Source: JAFAXD01 sp963760435
GTDB lineage: Bacteria; Pseudomonadota; Alphaproteobacteria; Rhizobiales; Xanthobacteraceae
DNA: 64,000 nucleotides
Assembly: GCA_963760435.1 (NCBI GenBank)
Contig: CAVXDE010000030.1
Coordinates: forward strand, 62,001-126,000
Direction of reading: 5' to 3'
Of the stretch, positions 18,632-27,770 are shown in pieces (positions within the stretch are counted from its first letter, which is position 1; each line of letters begins with the position of its first letter). The notes beneath the pieces were generated by a model that saw nothing but the letters and a program-made list of their open reading frames with translations, did not search any database and was not told the origin of the DNA. The position numbers and the translations under genes were made by a program.

Positions 18632-19306
18632 TCACGGCCGACTCGCGATTGTAAGCACCAGCGATACGGCGCCGACCAGCACGAGGCTCGCGGCCCAGAG
18701 CGAGTCGAGATTGAACCAGCTGCGCGAGAGGAACCGGAGCCCCAGGTAGCGATACACAAGCCAAGCCAGGACGCCCCCGGCGGAGATCATCGCCAGCGCA
18801 TGTACGAGCGCGACCAGCACCGCCATGGTGAGGTTCGCGTTGATCAGCGTACCGGCAGCTTCGTGGCCGGCATCGAGATCGGCCGCGCGGCACAGGCCCA
18901 AGTAGATCGGTACCAACATCAGTCCGGCACCGTGCGCGATCGCAACAACAAATGACCATAGCGCCAGTTGGGTCGGCGGAATGCGCGCCAGCACGCGGGG
19001 GTGGCGCTGGTTGATCAGACGAAAGACGCCGAAAGCGATGACGATCAGACTGGCAACGATCTGGATCGGCTGCCGCCATTCGACGAGGGCGAGTAGGAGC
19101 CCGAAGGGCAGAATCACCAGCAAGATTGCAAGCAGATGGCCGAGGGTCAGCGGTCCGAGCGCGGCCACGAGGGCGCGCGCGTTGCGTTCGAGCAGTCCGG
19201 CCGAAACCGCGAGCGGCCAGCCCATCCCGGGGTTGAGTCCGTGATAGATGCCGCTCACGACCACGGCGAGCCACAGGCCGGCCGGTGTCCAGTCTGCCTC
19301 CGGCAA
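18632..19306 (-). CDS. Polytopic membrane protein of unknown function, linked to methanethiol oxidase
   Basis: A 224-aa very hydrophobic protein with about six membrane helices. The first helix carries a histidine motif, SGIYHGLNPGMGWPLAVSAG, and another His-bearing helix reads VVAIAHGAGLMLVPIY. His-rich first helices of this sort recall UreH/NiCoT/HupE-type metal transporters, but I cannot place it in a named family. The frame opens with TTG at 19306, two nt after the stop of the methanethiol oxidase gene; a later GTG is also possible. The tight spacing indicates one transcript, and a role in metal supply or redox coupling for the oxidase is an inference. Confidence 0.7.
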   Translation of the reverse strand: MPEADWTPAGLWLAVVVSGIYHGLNPGMGWPLAVSAGLLERNARALVAALGPLTLGHLLAILLVILPFGLLLALVEWRQPIQIVASLIVIAFGVFRLINQRHPRVLARIPPTQLALWSFVVAIAHGAGLMLVPIYLGLCRAADLDAGHEAAGTLINANLTMAVLVALVHALAMISAGGVLAWLVYRYLGLRFLSRSWFNLDSLWAASLVLVGAVSLVLTIASRP

Positions 19307-19308
19307 GT

Positions 19309-20712
19309 TTACTGGACCGACGGATAGCAGAAGGAATCCGTCGAGCAGTCTCCGCCTTCGAGTCGCACCTGGTGGGTGCGGTAGCCGTCGGGGAAACTCA
19401 CCCAGAAGTCTTTGGCGAGTTCGAGGCCGCCGTTCGGGTTGGCATGCGCCATGACCTGCGCGGCCGGCACGCCGTTCGGATAGAACTGATTATCCCAGGT
19501 CGAATAGAGCGAGTTCGTCCAGTAGACCCGCTTGCCGTCGCGACTGATCTCAACCATCTGGGGACCGCCCGTATATTTGTTGCCGCTGGGGTGCGGTGTA
19601 CGGCGGGCGATCCCGCCGACATGCACTGATCCGGTGAGCTTGGGCTTGCGCGGGTCGCTGACGTCGTACTGACGCATCTCGCCGGTGCCCCAGCAGGCGA
19701 CGTAGAGGAAGCGGTCATCCATGGAAAGATCGATGTCGGTCACCAGCGGCGGCACCGCGCCAAAGCCTTGCAGCAGCGGCGGAAGATCGTCTTTGGCGGC
19801 GGGCTCGGGCGGAATGGTCGCGGTCTTCTCGATGTGGAACTTGCTGCCGTCGCGCCACCAGGTCCAGATCGAACCCTCGAGGTTGGTGGTGTCGACCACG
19901 ACGCCGAGAAATCCGTATTCGCGAACCGGATCGTGCGCGGGCCGCACCTCCAGCGCCATCTGGTGATTGGCGCCGAGGTCGATCGTCTGCACGTTCCTGC
20001 GCGCGCGCAGATCCCAGAAATGGATCCGGTGGCCGTATTTGTTGGAGAGCAGATCTTCCGGGACGATGCCGTTCTCGAATTGCGGCGGCAGCGCCCATTC
20101 GCTGGTCACCATGTAGTCGCGCGGCAGGTTCCACCAGAAATCATAGTGTAGCTGCTGCGGCCCGCGGTCGATTTCCCAGCGGCCGAGCACCTCGAAGCTC
20201 TCGCAATCCATGATGAATACGCCGGGCGGGCCGCTGGTACCGTCCTTGCCGCTGCCGCCGAGCGTGCTGATGTAGATCCCCTCCGGACCGCAATGGACGG
20301 TGTGCGGGCGCGAGTAGCCGGTCTTCTTGAACACTTCTTCCGGCTCGATGATCTTGTGGATCTTGGGCTTGGTCGGATCCGGCTTGGTGTCGACGATATA
20401 GATGCGCGACGAACGAAGTCCCGGGATGATCAGGTAACGCCGCTCCAGGAACGCGTGGCCGGTCAGCGGAGACAAGGAGGATGAGCAGGCGTTCCAGCCG
20501 AAATGATGAAACTCATCGCCCGTGTAAGGCATGGTCAGCGTGTCGACCACCTTGCTGAACGTCGGCGATCCGGGCTTCACGTCGACGACGGCGAGGGCAT
20601 CGGGCCTGGAGAAATCCGGACTGAGCAGCAACGTATAGGCGAGCGTCTCGGGCGGCGCTTCCATCGCCAGCTTGGGCGATGCGTAAAAGGTCGGATCGGG
20701 CCTCATCGTCAT
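19309..20712 (-). CDS. mtoX: Methanethiol oxidase / selenium-binding protein SBP56 family
   Basis: A 467-aa protein of the SBP56/SELENBP1 family; bacterial members oxidise methanethiol to formaldehyde, sulfide and H2O2, probably using copper. Family blocks seen: DEFHHFGWNACSSS, SRPHTVHCGPEGIYISTLGG, GPQQLHYDFWWNLPRD, MVTSEWALPP, YGHRIHFWDLRARR and SMDDRFLYVACWGTGEMRQYD. The animal CSSC motif reads CSSS here, so only its first Cys is kept. The ATG at 20712 is preceded by an excellent GGAGGAC ribosome-binding site. No obvious signal peptide, unlike the periplasmic Hyphomicrobium enzyme, so location is unclear. It is followed by a membrane protein gene and preceded by an AraC regulator on the same strand. 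Confidence 0.9.
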   Translation of the reverse strand: MTMRPDPTFYASPKLAMEAPPETLAYTLLLSPDFSRPDALAVVDVKPGSPTFSKVVDTLTMPYTGDEFHHFGWNACSSSLSPLTGHAFLERRYLIIPGLRSSRIYIVDTKPDPTKPKIHKIIEPEEVFKKTGYSRPHTVHCGPEGIYISTLGGSGKDGTSGPPGVFIMDCESFEVLGRWEIDRGPQQLHYDFWWNLPRDYMVTSEWALPPQFENGIVPEDLLSNKYGHRIHFWDLRARRNVQTIDLGANHQMALEVRPAHDPVREYGFLGVVVDTTNLEGSIWTWWRDGSKFHIEKTATIPPEPAAKDDLPPLLQGFGAVPPLVTDIDLSMDDRFLYVACWGTGEMRQYDVSDPRKPKLTGSVHVGGIARRTPHPSGNKYTGGPQMVEISRDGKRVYWTNSLYSTWDNQFYPNGVPAAQVMAHANPNGGLELAKDFWVSFPDGYRTHQVRLEGGDCSTDSFCYPSVQ

Positions 20713-20837
20713 GTTGCTGTCCTCCGGAAAGCCGCTCGCGAAGTTGGTTCTATGCACGCCGGACTGTTTCAGTATCGCGACAATATACTGCCGCCGACGG
20801 GTCGCCCACTCCACCCTCGGCTACCCGACGTTTGTAT

Positions 20838-21923
20838 TCAGGTCGCCAGCCGCTCCAGCCGGCTGCGGTATTGTCCAGGCGACTGGTCGAACCAGCGTTT
20901 GCAGGCGCGGAAGAAACTGGCCTGGTCGGCAAAGCCGAGCAGATAGGCAGTCTGGCCCAGCGTCAAGTGCAGCCGGCCGAGGTACTGCTCGGCGAGTTCG
21001 CGGCGCGTATCGTCCAGCAATTTCTGGAACGAGGTCGCCTCGTCCTCGAGCCGCCGCTGCAAGGTACGCTCGCTCAAGTGCAGCTCGCTCGCCACGTCGG
21101 TGCGGCGCGGCTCGCCGTCAGGCAGGCGGCGAATGATCACTTCCCGGGCTCGGTTGCTGATCTGGCCGTGATCGAATTGCCGAAGATAGTCTCCGGCGAA
21201 CCGGTCATGTAGCTCCAGCAGCCGTGGATTGCAGGTCGGCAGCGGCGCGGTCATGTCGTCTTTGGCAAACATGAGGCTTGTAATCGGTGCGTTGAACGAC
21301 ACCGGGCAGTGCAAGGCGGCGCGGTAGGGCGCAAGGTCCGCAGGCGCCGGGTAGGGCAGGGCGACGGCGAGCGGATAGACCTCGCGTCCGGCGATCCAGC
21401 GGCAGAATCCGATCAAGGTGGCGATGATGAACTCACCCCGCTGGCGCGGCACCGGCCGGCTGCCACCGAACAGTTCGAATGAAATGCGATAGCCGGCCGG
21501 CTCCTCGATCAAGGTCATGGTGAACGCGTCGCTGAGGATCAGCATGTAGCGGATCAGCCGCTCGTAAGCGCCGCGTAGATCGCTGCATGACATCATCGTA
21601 TAGCCGACGACATCGAAGCTTGCTGGGCGCGCGACGTCATGTTGAGCAAGTCCGATCGCCGGATTGCCGGATTGCTCGGCGGCGAGCTCCCACAGGCGGC
21701 TGATTTGTTCGGTGGCAATGCGGGCGCCCGGCGCGTCGAGGCTTTTCGGGTCGATGCCGGCGCCGGTCAGAAGCACTGCGATATCAAGTCCCTCGGCGGC
21801 CAGCATATCGATGGTGCTTCTCACCCAGACGCTCGATGTCGCCAGTTTGCGCACCGTCTGCTCCTCCCGCAGCACTTTGGCTCGCCAAGCCAGCGAATTG
21901 GCCGCCCGCGTCACTGACACCAC
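20838..21923 (-). CDS. AraC-family transcriptional regulator (arabinose-binding-like N-terminal domain)
   Basis: A 361-aa regulator with an N-terminal sensor domain (ISRLWELAAEQSGNPAIGLA) typical of OruR/ArgR-type AraC proteins. The C-terminal double helix-turn-helix includes DVASELHLSERTLQRRLE and AYLLGFADQASFFRACKRW. It opens with GTG in this reading, and a start further in is possible. It diverges from the acyl-CoA ligase operon, with the two starts about 90 nt apart, so it most likely controls that operon. Alternatively, or additionally, it may act on the methanethiol oxidase gene 125 nt downstream. The effector is unknown, a fatty acid or acyl-CoA derivative being a reasonable guess from context. 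Confidence 0.9.
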   Translation of the reverse strand: MVSVTRAANSLAWRAKVLREEQTVRKLATSSVWVRSTIDMLAAEGLDIAVLLTGAGIDPKSLDAPGARIATEQISRLWELAAEQSGNPAIGLAQHDVARPASFDVVGYTMMSCSDLRGAYERLIRYMLILSDAFTMTLIEEPAGYRISFELFGGSRPVPRQRGEFIIATLIGFCRWIAGREVYPLAVALPYPAPADLAPYRAALHCPVSFNAPITSLMFAKDDMTAPLPTCNPRLLELHDRFAGDYLRQFDHGQISNRAREVIIRRLPDGEPRRTDVASELHLSERTLQRRLEDEATSFQKLLDDTRRELAEQYLGRLHLTLGQTAYLLGFADQASFFRACKRWFDQSPGQYRSRLERLAT

Positions 21924-22012
21924 GCCTCGCGGGCTCTAGCCTTGTTGTTATCGAGGCTGTGCAACCCGGGAAACACGGGCTCGCTGCTCGGCTTTTAGGG
22001 GAGGAACATGCC

Positions 22013-23707
22013 ATGGAACTGCAATACTCGCCAGCCAAGTTCAGATGCACCGAGACCGCCGAGCGGCCGGCAGGCAAACACTGGCTCACCACCTACGGTT
22101 CAGCAATTGCGGCCGAAATCGACCCCGACGCCCATGCGTCGGTAACCCACATGCTGGTCGAGGCGATGCAGCGCTTTGCCGACAGGCCGGCGTTCCGCTG
22201 CTTCGGCCAGACATTGACCTATGCGGACACCGACCGGCTCTCACGCAATTTCGCGGCCTATCTGCAGAACCGGCTGGACGTGTGCAAAGGCGACCGCATC
22301 GCTGTGATGCTGCCCAATATCCCGGCCTTCCCGCTCGCCATGCTGGGCATCGTGCGCGCCGGCGCCGTTCAGGTGAATGTCAACCCGCTCTACACGCCAC
22401 GTGAGTTGGAGCATCAGCTCAACGACGCAGGCGTAGAGACGATCGTGATCTTCAGCGGCGTCTCGGCGACGCTCGCCGAGATCATCAACAAGACCGCGGT
22501 CAAGCACGTCATTACGGCGTCGCCAGGCGACGGCACCGCCGCCAAACTTCCTGGTCCGGCAGTTGATGCGCGGCTTGCCGACACGGTCGGATTCGCTGAT
22601 GCCCTGCAGCAGGGCGCGGATCTCAAGTTCACGCCGGTCCGGCTCTCCGGCGATGATTTGCTATTCCTGCAATATACGGGCGGGACCACCGGTCTCTCCA
22701 AAGGCGCGGCGCTCTCCCACCGCAACCTTGTCGCCAATACCGAGCAGTTCAAGGCATTCGTGCAGCCGCACGTGCGGCGTCCGGGCGAGGAGGTCGTGGT
22801 CACGGCGCTGCCGCTCTATCACGTGTTCGCCCTGATGGTGAACTTCATAAGCTATTATTCGCTCGGCGCCGAGAACTGGCTCGTTCCCAATCCACGCGAC
22901 ATGGACAGTTTCGTTGATATCCTGCGCCAGGCCCGCTGCACCGTGTTCACCGGCGTGAACACGCTGTTCGGCGGACTGGTGATGCATCCGAAGATCGGCG
23001 AGGTCGATTTCACGACGCTGCGTGTCGCGATCGGCGGTGGCGCCTGCGTACATCCGGCCACCTCGGCGCAGTGGAAAGCGCTGACCGGCGCCGACATCCT
23101 GGAAGGATACGGCCTCTCGGAAACATCGCCGATCCTCACACTCAACCCGATGCGTGCGGAACCGTTCACCGCAACGGTCGGCCTGCCGCTGCCATCGACG
23201 GACATCAAGCTCCTCGACGAAAACGATAACGAGGCGCGGCTGGGAGAGGCCGGCGAGATCTGCGCCAAGGGCCCGCAGGTGATGCACGGTTATTGGCAGA
23301 AGCCCGACGCAAACGCGGCGGCGTTCACGCCCGACGGTTATTTCCGCACCGGCGACATCGGCGTGTTTGACGAGAAGGGCTACCTGAAAATCGTCGACCG
23401 CAAGAAGGATATGATCATCGTCTCCGGCTTCAACGTTTATCCGAACGAGGTCGAGGCCGTTGCCGCCGCCTGTGCGGGCGTTGCCGAATGTGCCTGCGTG
23501 GGTCGGCCGGACGACAAAACTGGCGAGGCGGTGCGATTATTCGTGGCCAGGGCGCCGGGCGCCAGCTTGACCGAGGACGATCTGATCGCCCACTGCCGGC
23601 GCGAGCTTGCGGCCTACAAGGTTCCCAAGGACGTTCGCTTCCTCGACGCGCTCCCGAAATCAACGGTCGGCAAGATCTTGCGCCGCGACCTGCGCGACCA
23701 AGCATAG
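22013..23707 (+). CDS. Long-chain acyl-CoA synthetase (FadD-like)
   Basis: AMP-forming ligase of 564 aa that activates a fatty acid to its CoA thioester. It shows the nucleotide-binding P-loop YTGGTTGLSKGAALSH (221-236), the GYGLSETSPIL motif, the hinge region GDIGVFDEKGYLKIVDRKKDMI and the C-terminal catalytic Lys context KSTVGKILRRDLR. The ATG at 22013 has a strong GGGGAGG site; an in-frame upstream extension runs into the divergent regulator's promoter. It is the first gene of a ligase-MaoC-PHA synthase-depolymerase operon, so it probably feeds exogenous or recycled fatty acids toward polyhydroxyalkanoate or beta-oxidation. Confidence 0.93.
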   Translation: MELQYSPAKFRCTETAERPAGKHWLTTYGSAIAAEIDPDAHASVTHMLVEAMQRFADRPAFRCFGQTLTYADTDRLSRNFAAYLQNRLDVCKGDRIAVMLPNIPAFPLAMLGIVRAGAVQVNVNPLYTPRELEHQLNDAGVETIVIFSGVSATLAEIINKTAVKHVITASPGDGTAAKLPGPAVDARLADTVGFADALQQGADLKFTPVRLSGDDLLFLQYTGGTTGLSKGAALSHRNLVANTEQFKAFVQPHVRRPGEEVVVTALPLYHVFALMVNFISYYSLGAENWLVPNPRDMDSFVDILRQARCTVFTGVNTLFGGLVMHPKIGEVDFTTLRVAIGGGACVHPATSAQWKALTGADILEGYGLSETSPILTLNPMRAEPFTATVGLPLPSTDIKLLDENDNEARLGEAGEICAKGPQVMHGYWQKPDANAAAFTPDGYFRTGDIGVFDEKGYLKIVDRKKDMIIVSGFNVYPNEVEAVAAACAGVAECACVGRPDDKTGEAVRLFVARAPGASLTEDDLIAHCRRELAAYKVPKDVRFLDALPKSTVGKILRRDLRDQA

Positions 23708-23714
23708 GTGCACC

Positions 23715-24197
23715 ATGGCCATCCAGAACTATCGCATGGATACGATCGCCCAATTCGTCGGCCGCGAGCTTGGCGTCTCCGACTGGGTCGAGATCACCCA
23801 GGATCGCATCAATCAATTTGCTGATTGCACGGGTGATCGGCAATGGATCCACGTCGATCCTGAACGAGCCCGGCGCGAGAGCCCGTTCGGCACCACCATC
23901 GCGCACGGCTATCTCACGTTGTCGCTGATCGGGGCGATGGTGCTCGAACTGGGGGTCGTTCCCCCTGATGCGGCGAGCGGCCTCAACTACGGATTGGACA
24001 AGGCGCGGTTCATCGCGCCCGTCAAAGTCGGCGCTCGGGTGCGCACGCGCGCGCACCTGGTCTCTGCCGAGCCACAATCCGGCGGTCGCCAACTGCTCAA
24101 GCTGCAATGCACGCTCGAAATCGAGGGTGAGGCCAAACCGGCGTTGGTGGCCGAGGTCCTGTGCATGCTGATCGGCATGCCCGCTGCGGTGGCTTGA
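23715..24197 (+). CDS. MaoC-like (R)-specific enoyl-CoA hydratase / NodN-like dehydratase
   Basis: Hot-dog-fold protein of 160 aa. It has the hydratase catalytic block TGDRQWIHVDPERAR with the Asp/His pair and the conserved IAHGYLTLSLI helix. The form, ending in LMIGMP, is closest to nodulation protein N-type MaoC proteins. R-specific hydratases convert trans-2-enoyl-CoA to (R)-3-hydroxyacyl-CoA, the substrate of PHA synthase. That role fits its place 7 nt after the acyl-CoA ligase and just before the PHA synthase gene. Whether it is a true PhaJ or a related dehydratase is not settled by sequence alone. Confidence 0.88.
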   Translation: MAIQNYRMDTIAQFVGRELGVSDWVEITQDRINQFADCTGDRQWIHVDPERARRESPFGTTIAHGYLTLSLIGAMVLELGVVPPDAASGLNYGLDKARFIAPVKVGARVRTRAHLVSAEPQSGGRQLLKLQCTLEIEGEAKPALVAEVLCMLIGMPAAVA

Positions 24198-24226
24198 CGA
24201 ACAAAACAAAGCTTAGGGAGGAAACA

Positions 24227-25927
24227 ATGGCAAGCGCAGAAGCACATGTGTTTGACCAGGATATCCGCGAGCAAGCGGCGCAAAACACGCTGTCGGCGAA
24301 CCCGCTGGTCGGCGTGCGCGGATACGACATCATTGATGCGGCGCGTGTGCTGCTCGGGCGCATGGTGGCCAGTCCGCGGGTGACGACGGAGCTCTGCTTC
24401 TCTCTGGTCGGTGAGCTCGGTCGCATCGGCACTGGCACGTCCCAGATTGCGCCGGATCCGCGCGACAAACGCTTTGCCGATCCGGCCTGGAAGGAGAGCT
24501 TTGCCTATCGGGCGCTGGCGCAGTCTTATCTGGCGTGGGCGGGTCTGCTCAATCAATTCGTGGACAAAGCCGGCATGGACAAGCGCGACGCGGAGCGGGC
24601 GCGTTTCGTCGTGTCGCTGATCGTTGATGCGTTCGCGCCGACCAATGCGCTCGCCGGCAATCCGGCGGCACTCAAGAAGCTCGTTGATACCGGCGGCTTG
24701 AGCGTCCTCAAAGGGCTCGAGAATCTGGTCGGCGACGTCGCGCGCAATGGCGGCATGCCGGCCCAGGTCGATACGCGCAAATTCGCCGTCGGCACAAATC
24801 TGGCGACCACGCCGGGATCTGTTGTCTATCGCAGCCCGGTGATGGAGCTGATCCAGTACGGACCGGTGCGATCCGAGGTTCACGCGCGCCGCTGCTGATC
24901 GCGCCGCCGCAGATCAACAAATTCTATGTGTTCGATCTCGAACCGGACAAGAGCATTATCGGGCTCGCGCTGAAAGGCGACCTGCAGACATTCGCGATCA
25001 GCTGGAAGAACCCGACGGCCGCCGAGGCGCACTTTGGGCTCGACACCTACGTGGAGGCGCTCGAGGAGGCGGTCGATGTGATCTGCGAGATCACCGGGGG
25101 CAAGGACGTCAATATCTGGGGCTCGTGCTCGGGTGGCATCACGACGTCCGCGTTCCTGGCAAATCTCGCGGCGCGCGGGCTGCCGAAGGTGCATAGCGCC
25201 ACCATCGCGGTCTGCCTGCTCGATATGAGCGTTGCGCAGGGCACGACCGCCGGCATGTTCGTCACGCCGGAATCGATTGTCGCCGCGAAGCGCACCTCAC
25301 AGCTCGCTGGCGTGGTCGAAGGGCAGGAGCTGGCGCGCATGTTCGCCTGGATGCGCCCCAACGACCTGATCTGGAATTATTGGGTCAACAATTATCTGCT
25401 CGGCAATGCGCCGCCGGCGTTCGACGTGCTCTACTGGAACAACGATACGACGCGCTTGCCGGCGCGACTGCACGGCGATTTCCTCGACTTGTTGACGACC
25501 AATCCCTTCGTCAATCCCGACCAGCTGGTGGTGCGTGGCACATCTCTCGACATGCGCCGCCTCGACATGGACAGCTATGTCATCGCCGGACTTCTCCGAC
25601 CACATCACGCCGTGGCAGGGCTGCTACAACACGGCAATGCTTTACGGGCCGCGCAGCACGTTCGTGCTCTCCAACAGTGGCCACATCCAGAGCTTGCTCA
25701 ATCCGCCGGGTAATCCCAAGGCGTCGTTCTGGGCCGGCGCCACACACGCCACAACGCCGGACGCGTGGTTGGGGCAAGCCGAGAAACACAGCGGAAGCTG
25801 GTGGCCGCACTGGCTCGAATGGATCAAGGCGCGCTCAGGCGAGATGACGGCAGCGCCGGCGGCGCTGGGCAGCGCGCAAAACCCGCCGCTCGCGCCCGCG
25901 CCCGGTCAATATGTGATGGAGCATTAA
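24227..25927 (+). CDS. phaC: Class I poly(3-hydroxyalkanoate) synthase, broken by two indels
   Basis: Polymerises (R)-3-hydroxyacyl-CoA into storage polyester on the granule surface. The gene has a perfect AGGAGG-type ribosome-binding site. Its pieces together cover the whole enzyme: an N-terminal domain with NPLVGVRGYDII, KFAVGTNLATTPGSVVYR and MELIQYGP, the lipase-like box GSCSGG with nucleophile Cys (TGC at 25126), the catalytic Asp block FSDHITPWQGCY, and the catalytic His block SNSGHIQSLLNPPG. Two breaks occur. At about 24889 one C is missing (GCGCGCCGCTG should read ...CGC CCG CTG). At about 25592 there is one extra C (GGACTTCTCC). Corrected length is about 566 aa, normal for class I. 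No PhaE or PhaR partner is visible. The synthase is active only if these indels are sequencing errors. Confidence 0.9.
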
Positions 25928-26716
25928 GTGCAGATCAGTACACACGAGCTTGATGGCCAGACGGTACGGGTCGGCATTCGGGCCGGCGAGACGCAACATC
26001 CGCCGCTGCTGCTGTTCAATGGCATCGGCGCCAACATCGAGTTGATGCAGCCGTTTGTCGACGCCCTAGAGGGACACGAGACGATCGTGTTCGATGTGCC
26101 CGGGGTGGGCGGCTCGCCCGCGCCGTGGCTGCCGTATCGCCCCTCGACCTTGGCGATCCTCAGCGCGCGTCTACTCGATCGCTTGGGCTACGACCAGGTT
26201 GATGTGCTGGGGGTCTCCTGGGGCGGCGCGCTCGCCCAGCAATTTGCGTTTGCTCATCCTAAGCGCTGCCGCCGGCTCATTCTTGCTGCGACCTCGCCCG
26301 GCCACCTCATGGTTCCCGGCAAACTCTCCGCAATGTTGAAGATGGCGACGCCACGGCGCTACAAGGACCCGAACTACATGCGCCAGTTTGCCGGCGAGAT
26401 TTACGGCGGCGCTTTGCGCGATGCGCCGGACCGTGTCGGGGCGCATCTGCGCCATGTGCGCTGGTCGAGCGACTATGGCTATTATCTGCAACTGTTCGCG
26501 TGCTTCGGCTGGAGCAGCCTGCCGTGGCTGCCGTTTCTGCGCCAGCCCACGCTGGTCATGGTGGGCGATGATGATCCGCTGGTGCCGGTCGCCAACGGTC
26601 ACATCCTGACGCGGCTCATCCCCGATGCGCGCCTGGTCACCATGGGTGATGGTCACCTGTTTTTGCTGACAAGCGCTAAGGAATCCGCACGCATCGTCTC
26701 CGCGTTTTTGAATTGA
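25928..26716 (+). CDS. phaZ: Alpha/beta hydrolase, intracellular PHA depolymerase-like
   Basis: A 262-aa alpha/beta hydrolase with nucleophile elbow GVSWGGALAQQFAF, an oxyanion-region motif LLLFNGIGANIELM, acid residue in MVGDDDPLVPVANG and catalytic His in MGDGHLFLLT. The NGIGA...FDVPGVGGSP arrangement is that of medium-chain-length PHA depolymerases (PhaZ), which free hydroxyacids from granules. It starts with GTG directly after the PHA synthase stop, so the two are translated together, supporting a PHA turnover role. Other alpha/beta hydrolase functions cannot be excluded. Confidence 0.85.
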   Translation: MQISTHELDGQTVRVGIRAGETQHPPLLLFNGIGANIELMQPFVDALEGHETIVFDVPGVGGSPAPWLPYRPSTLAILSARLLDRLGYDQVDVLGVSWGGALAQQFAFAHPKRCRRLILAATSPGHLMVPGKLSAMLKMATPRRYKDPNYMRQFAGEIYGGALRDAPDRVGAHLRHVRWSSDYGYYLQLFACFGWSSLPWLPFLRQPTLVMVGDDDPLVPVANGHILTRLIPDARLVTMGDGHLFLLTSAKESARIVSAFLN

Positions 26717-26724
26717 TGTTGTTT

Positions 26725-26880
26725 GCGTAGAGTGGGCATTGCGCTGGGTAGGGCAGCTGTCTCAAGCTACGCGTTTCCGGGCGCAATGCCCACGCTGTCC
26801 GCGCCATCCGACAGCGTGGGCATCGCGCATGCACGCCGTGCTGCATCATCGGCGCCGAGCGAGCGATGCCCACTCTACGA
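26725..26880. repeat. Nested palindromic repeat element with four GTGGGCATYGC arms
   Basis: An outer pair (GTAGAGTGGGCATTGC near 26727, mirrored by GCGATGCCCACTCTAC near 26863) encloses an inner near-perfect pair (GCGCAATGCCCACGCTGTC at 26781, GACAGCGTGGGCATCGCGC at 26810). All four arms share the core GTGGGCATYGC in alternating orientation, so several alternative hairpins can form. It lies between the PHA depolymerase stop and the methyltransferase start. It looks like a REP/MITE-type extragenic element; no coding potential. Confidence 0.75.
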
Positions 26881-26977
26881 GATCACGTGAGATTGAGCGA
26901 AACGACCTTCGGGTCGGTTGCCGTGCAGGCTATGCTGCGGCAAGTCTCGGCACAACAACGACCGGAAGGCAGGGAGC

Positions 26978-27751
26978 ATGACCCCGATCTCGCGCAACTC
27001 GATCTCGTCCGCCGCAGCCTTGCTGGTGACGTCTATCATCGCCGTGGCCGGTCTCGCGCCAAGCCCCGCTTTCGCCCAGGCTGCCCCTGACTACGCCGCG
27101 ATCGTCGCCGCCCCGGACCGCAGCGACGCCGATCGCAAGACCGATGAGCGCCGCGATCCGGTCAAGCTGCTGGAGTTCAGCGGTGCACGCCCCGGCATGA
27201 AGGTGCTCGATATGGGGGCCGGCGGTGGCTACAGCTCGGAGCTCATGGCGCGCGCGGTCGCGCCGGGCGGGACCGTCTACGCGCAAAACCCGCCCGATTT
27301 CCCCGAGCGAGGCAAGGCGCGATTCGACGCGCGGCTGCAAACGCCCGGAGGAAAGAACATCGTCGGCCTTACGCGGCCGTTCGACGATCCCGTGCCGGCA
27401 GACGTGCATGATCTCGATCTCATTACGTTCCTGTTCTTCTATCACGACACCACCTACATGAACGTCGATCGTGCAGCGATGAACCGCAAGCTGTTCGACG
27501 CCCTCAAGCCGGGCGGGATCCTGATCATCGCCGATCATTCGGCGCGGCTTGGCGACGGCACCACGGTCGGCAAGACCTTGCATCGCATCGAGCAGGCAGC
27601 TGTGCAGCGCGAGGTCGAGAACGCCGGATTTAAGCTTGTGGGAGAAGGGAATTTCTGGCGTCACCCCGAGGACCCGCGCGATTTCTCGATCCAACCGGTT
27701 TCCGGCAAGCCTGTCGACGAATTCGCGTTGAAGTTCCAGAAGCCGAACTAA
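26978..27751 (+). CDS. Exported class I SAM-dependent methyltransferase-like protein
   Basis: A 257-aa protein with an apparent signal peptide (AAALLVTSIIAVAGLAP, cleavage near PAFAQA). A Rossmann methyltransferase core follows, with motif I MKVLDMGAGGGYSSELMA, an acidic post-I region, DLITFLFFYHDTTYM and KPGGILIIADHSA. Proteins of this kind (predicted methyltransferases of the COG4798 sort) are common in alphaproteobacteria but lack a known substrate. The ATG at 26978 has a GGGAG site and begins the signal peptide. The combination of export signal and SAM fold is odd, since S-adenosylmethionine is not known to be supplied to the periplasm. It stands alone between two repeat elements. Confidence 0.85.
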   Translation: MTPISRNSISSAAALLVTSIIAVAGLAPSPAFAQAAPDYAAIVAAPDRSDADRKTDERRDPVKLLEFSGARPGMKVLDMGAGGGYSSELMARAVAPGGTVYAQNPPDFPERGKARFDARLQTPGGKNIVGLTRPFDDPVPADVHDLDLITFLFFYHDTTYMNVDRAAMNRKLFDALKPGGILIIADHSARLGDGTTVGKTLHRIEQAAVQREVENAGFKLVGEGNFWRHPEDPRDFSIQPVSGKPVDEFALKFQKPN

Positions 27752-27770
27752 GAGCTCTCCCGGCCATCAA

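Noticed and set aside
26725..26880. Insertion sequence
   Set aside because: Inverted arms exist, but there is no transposase frame and the element is only about 155 bp; a palindromic extragenic repeat fits better.
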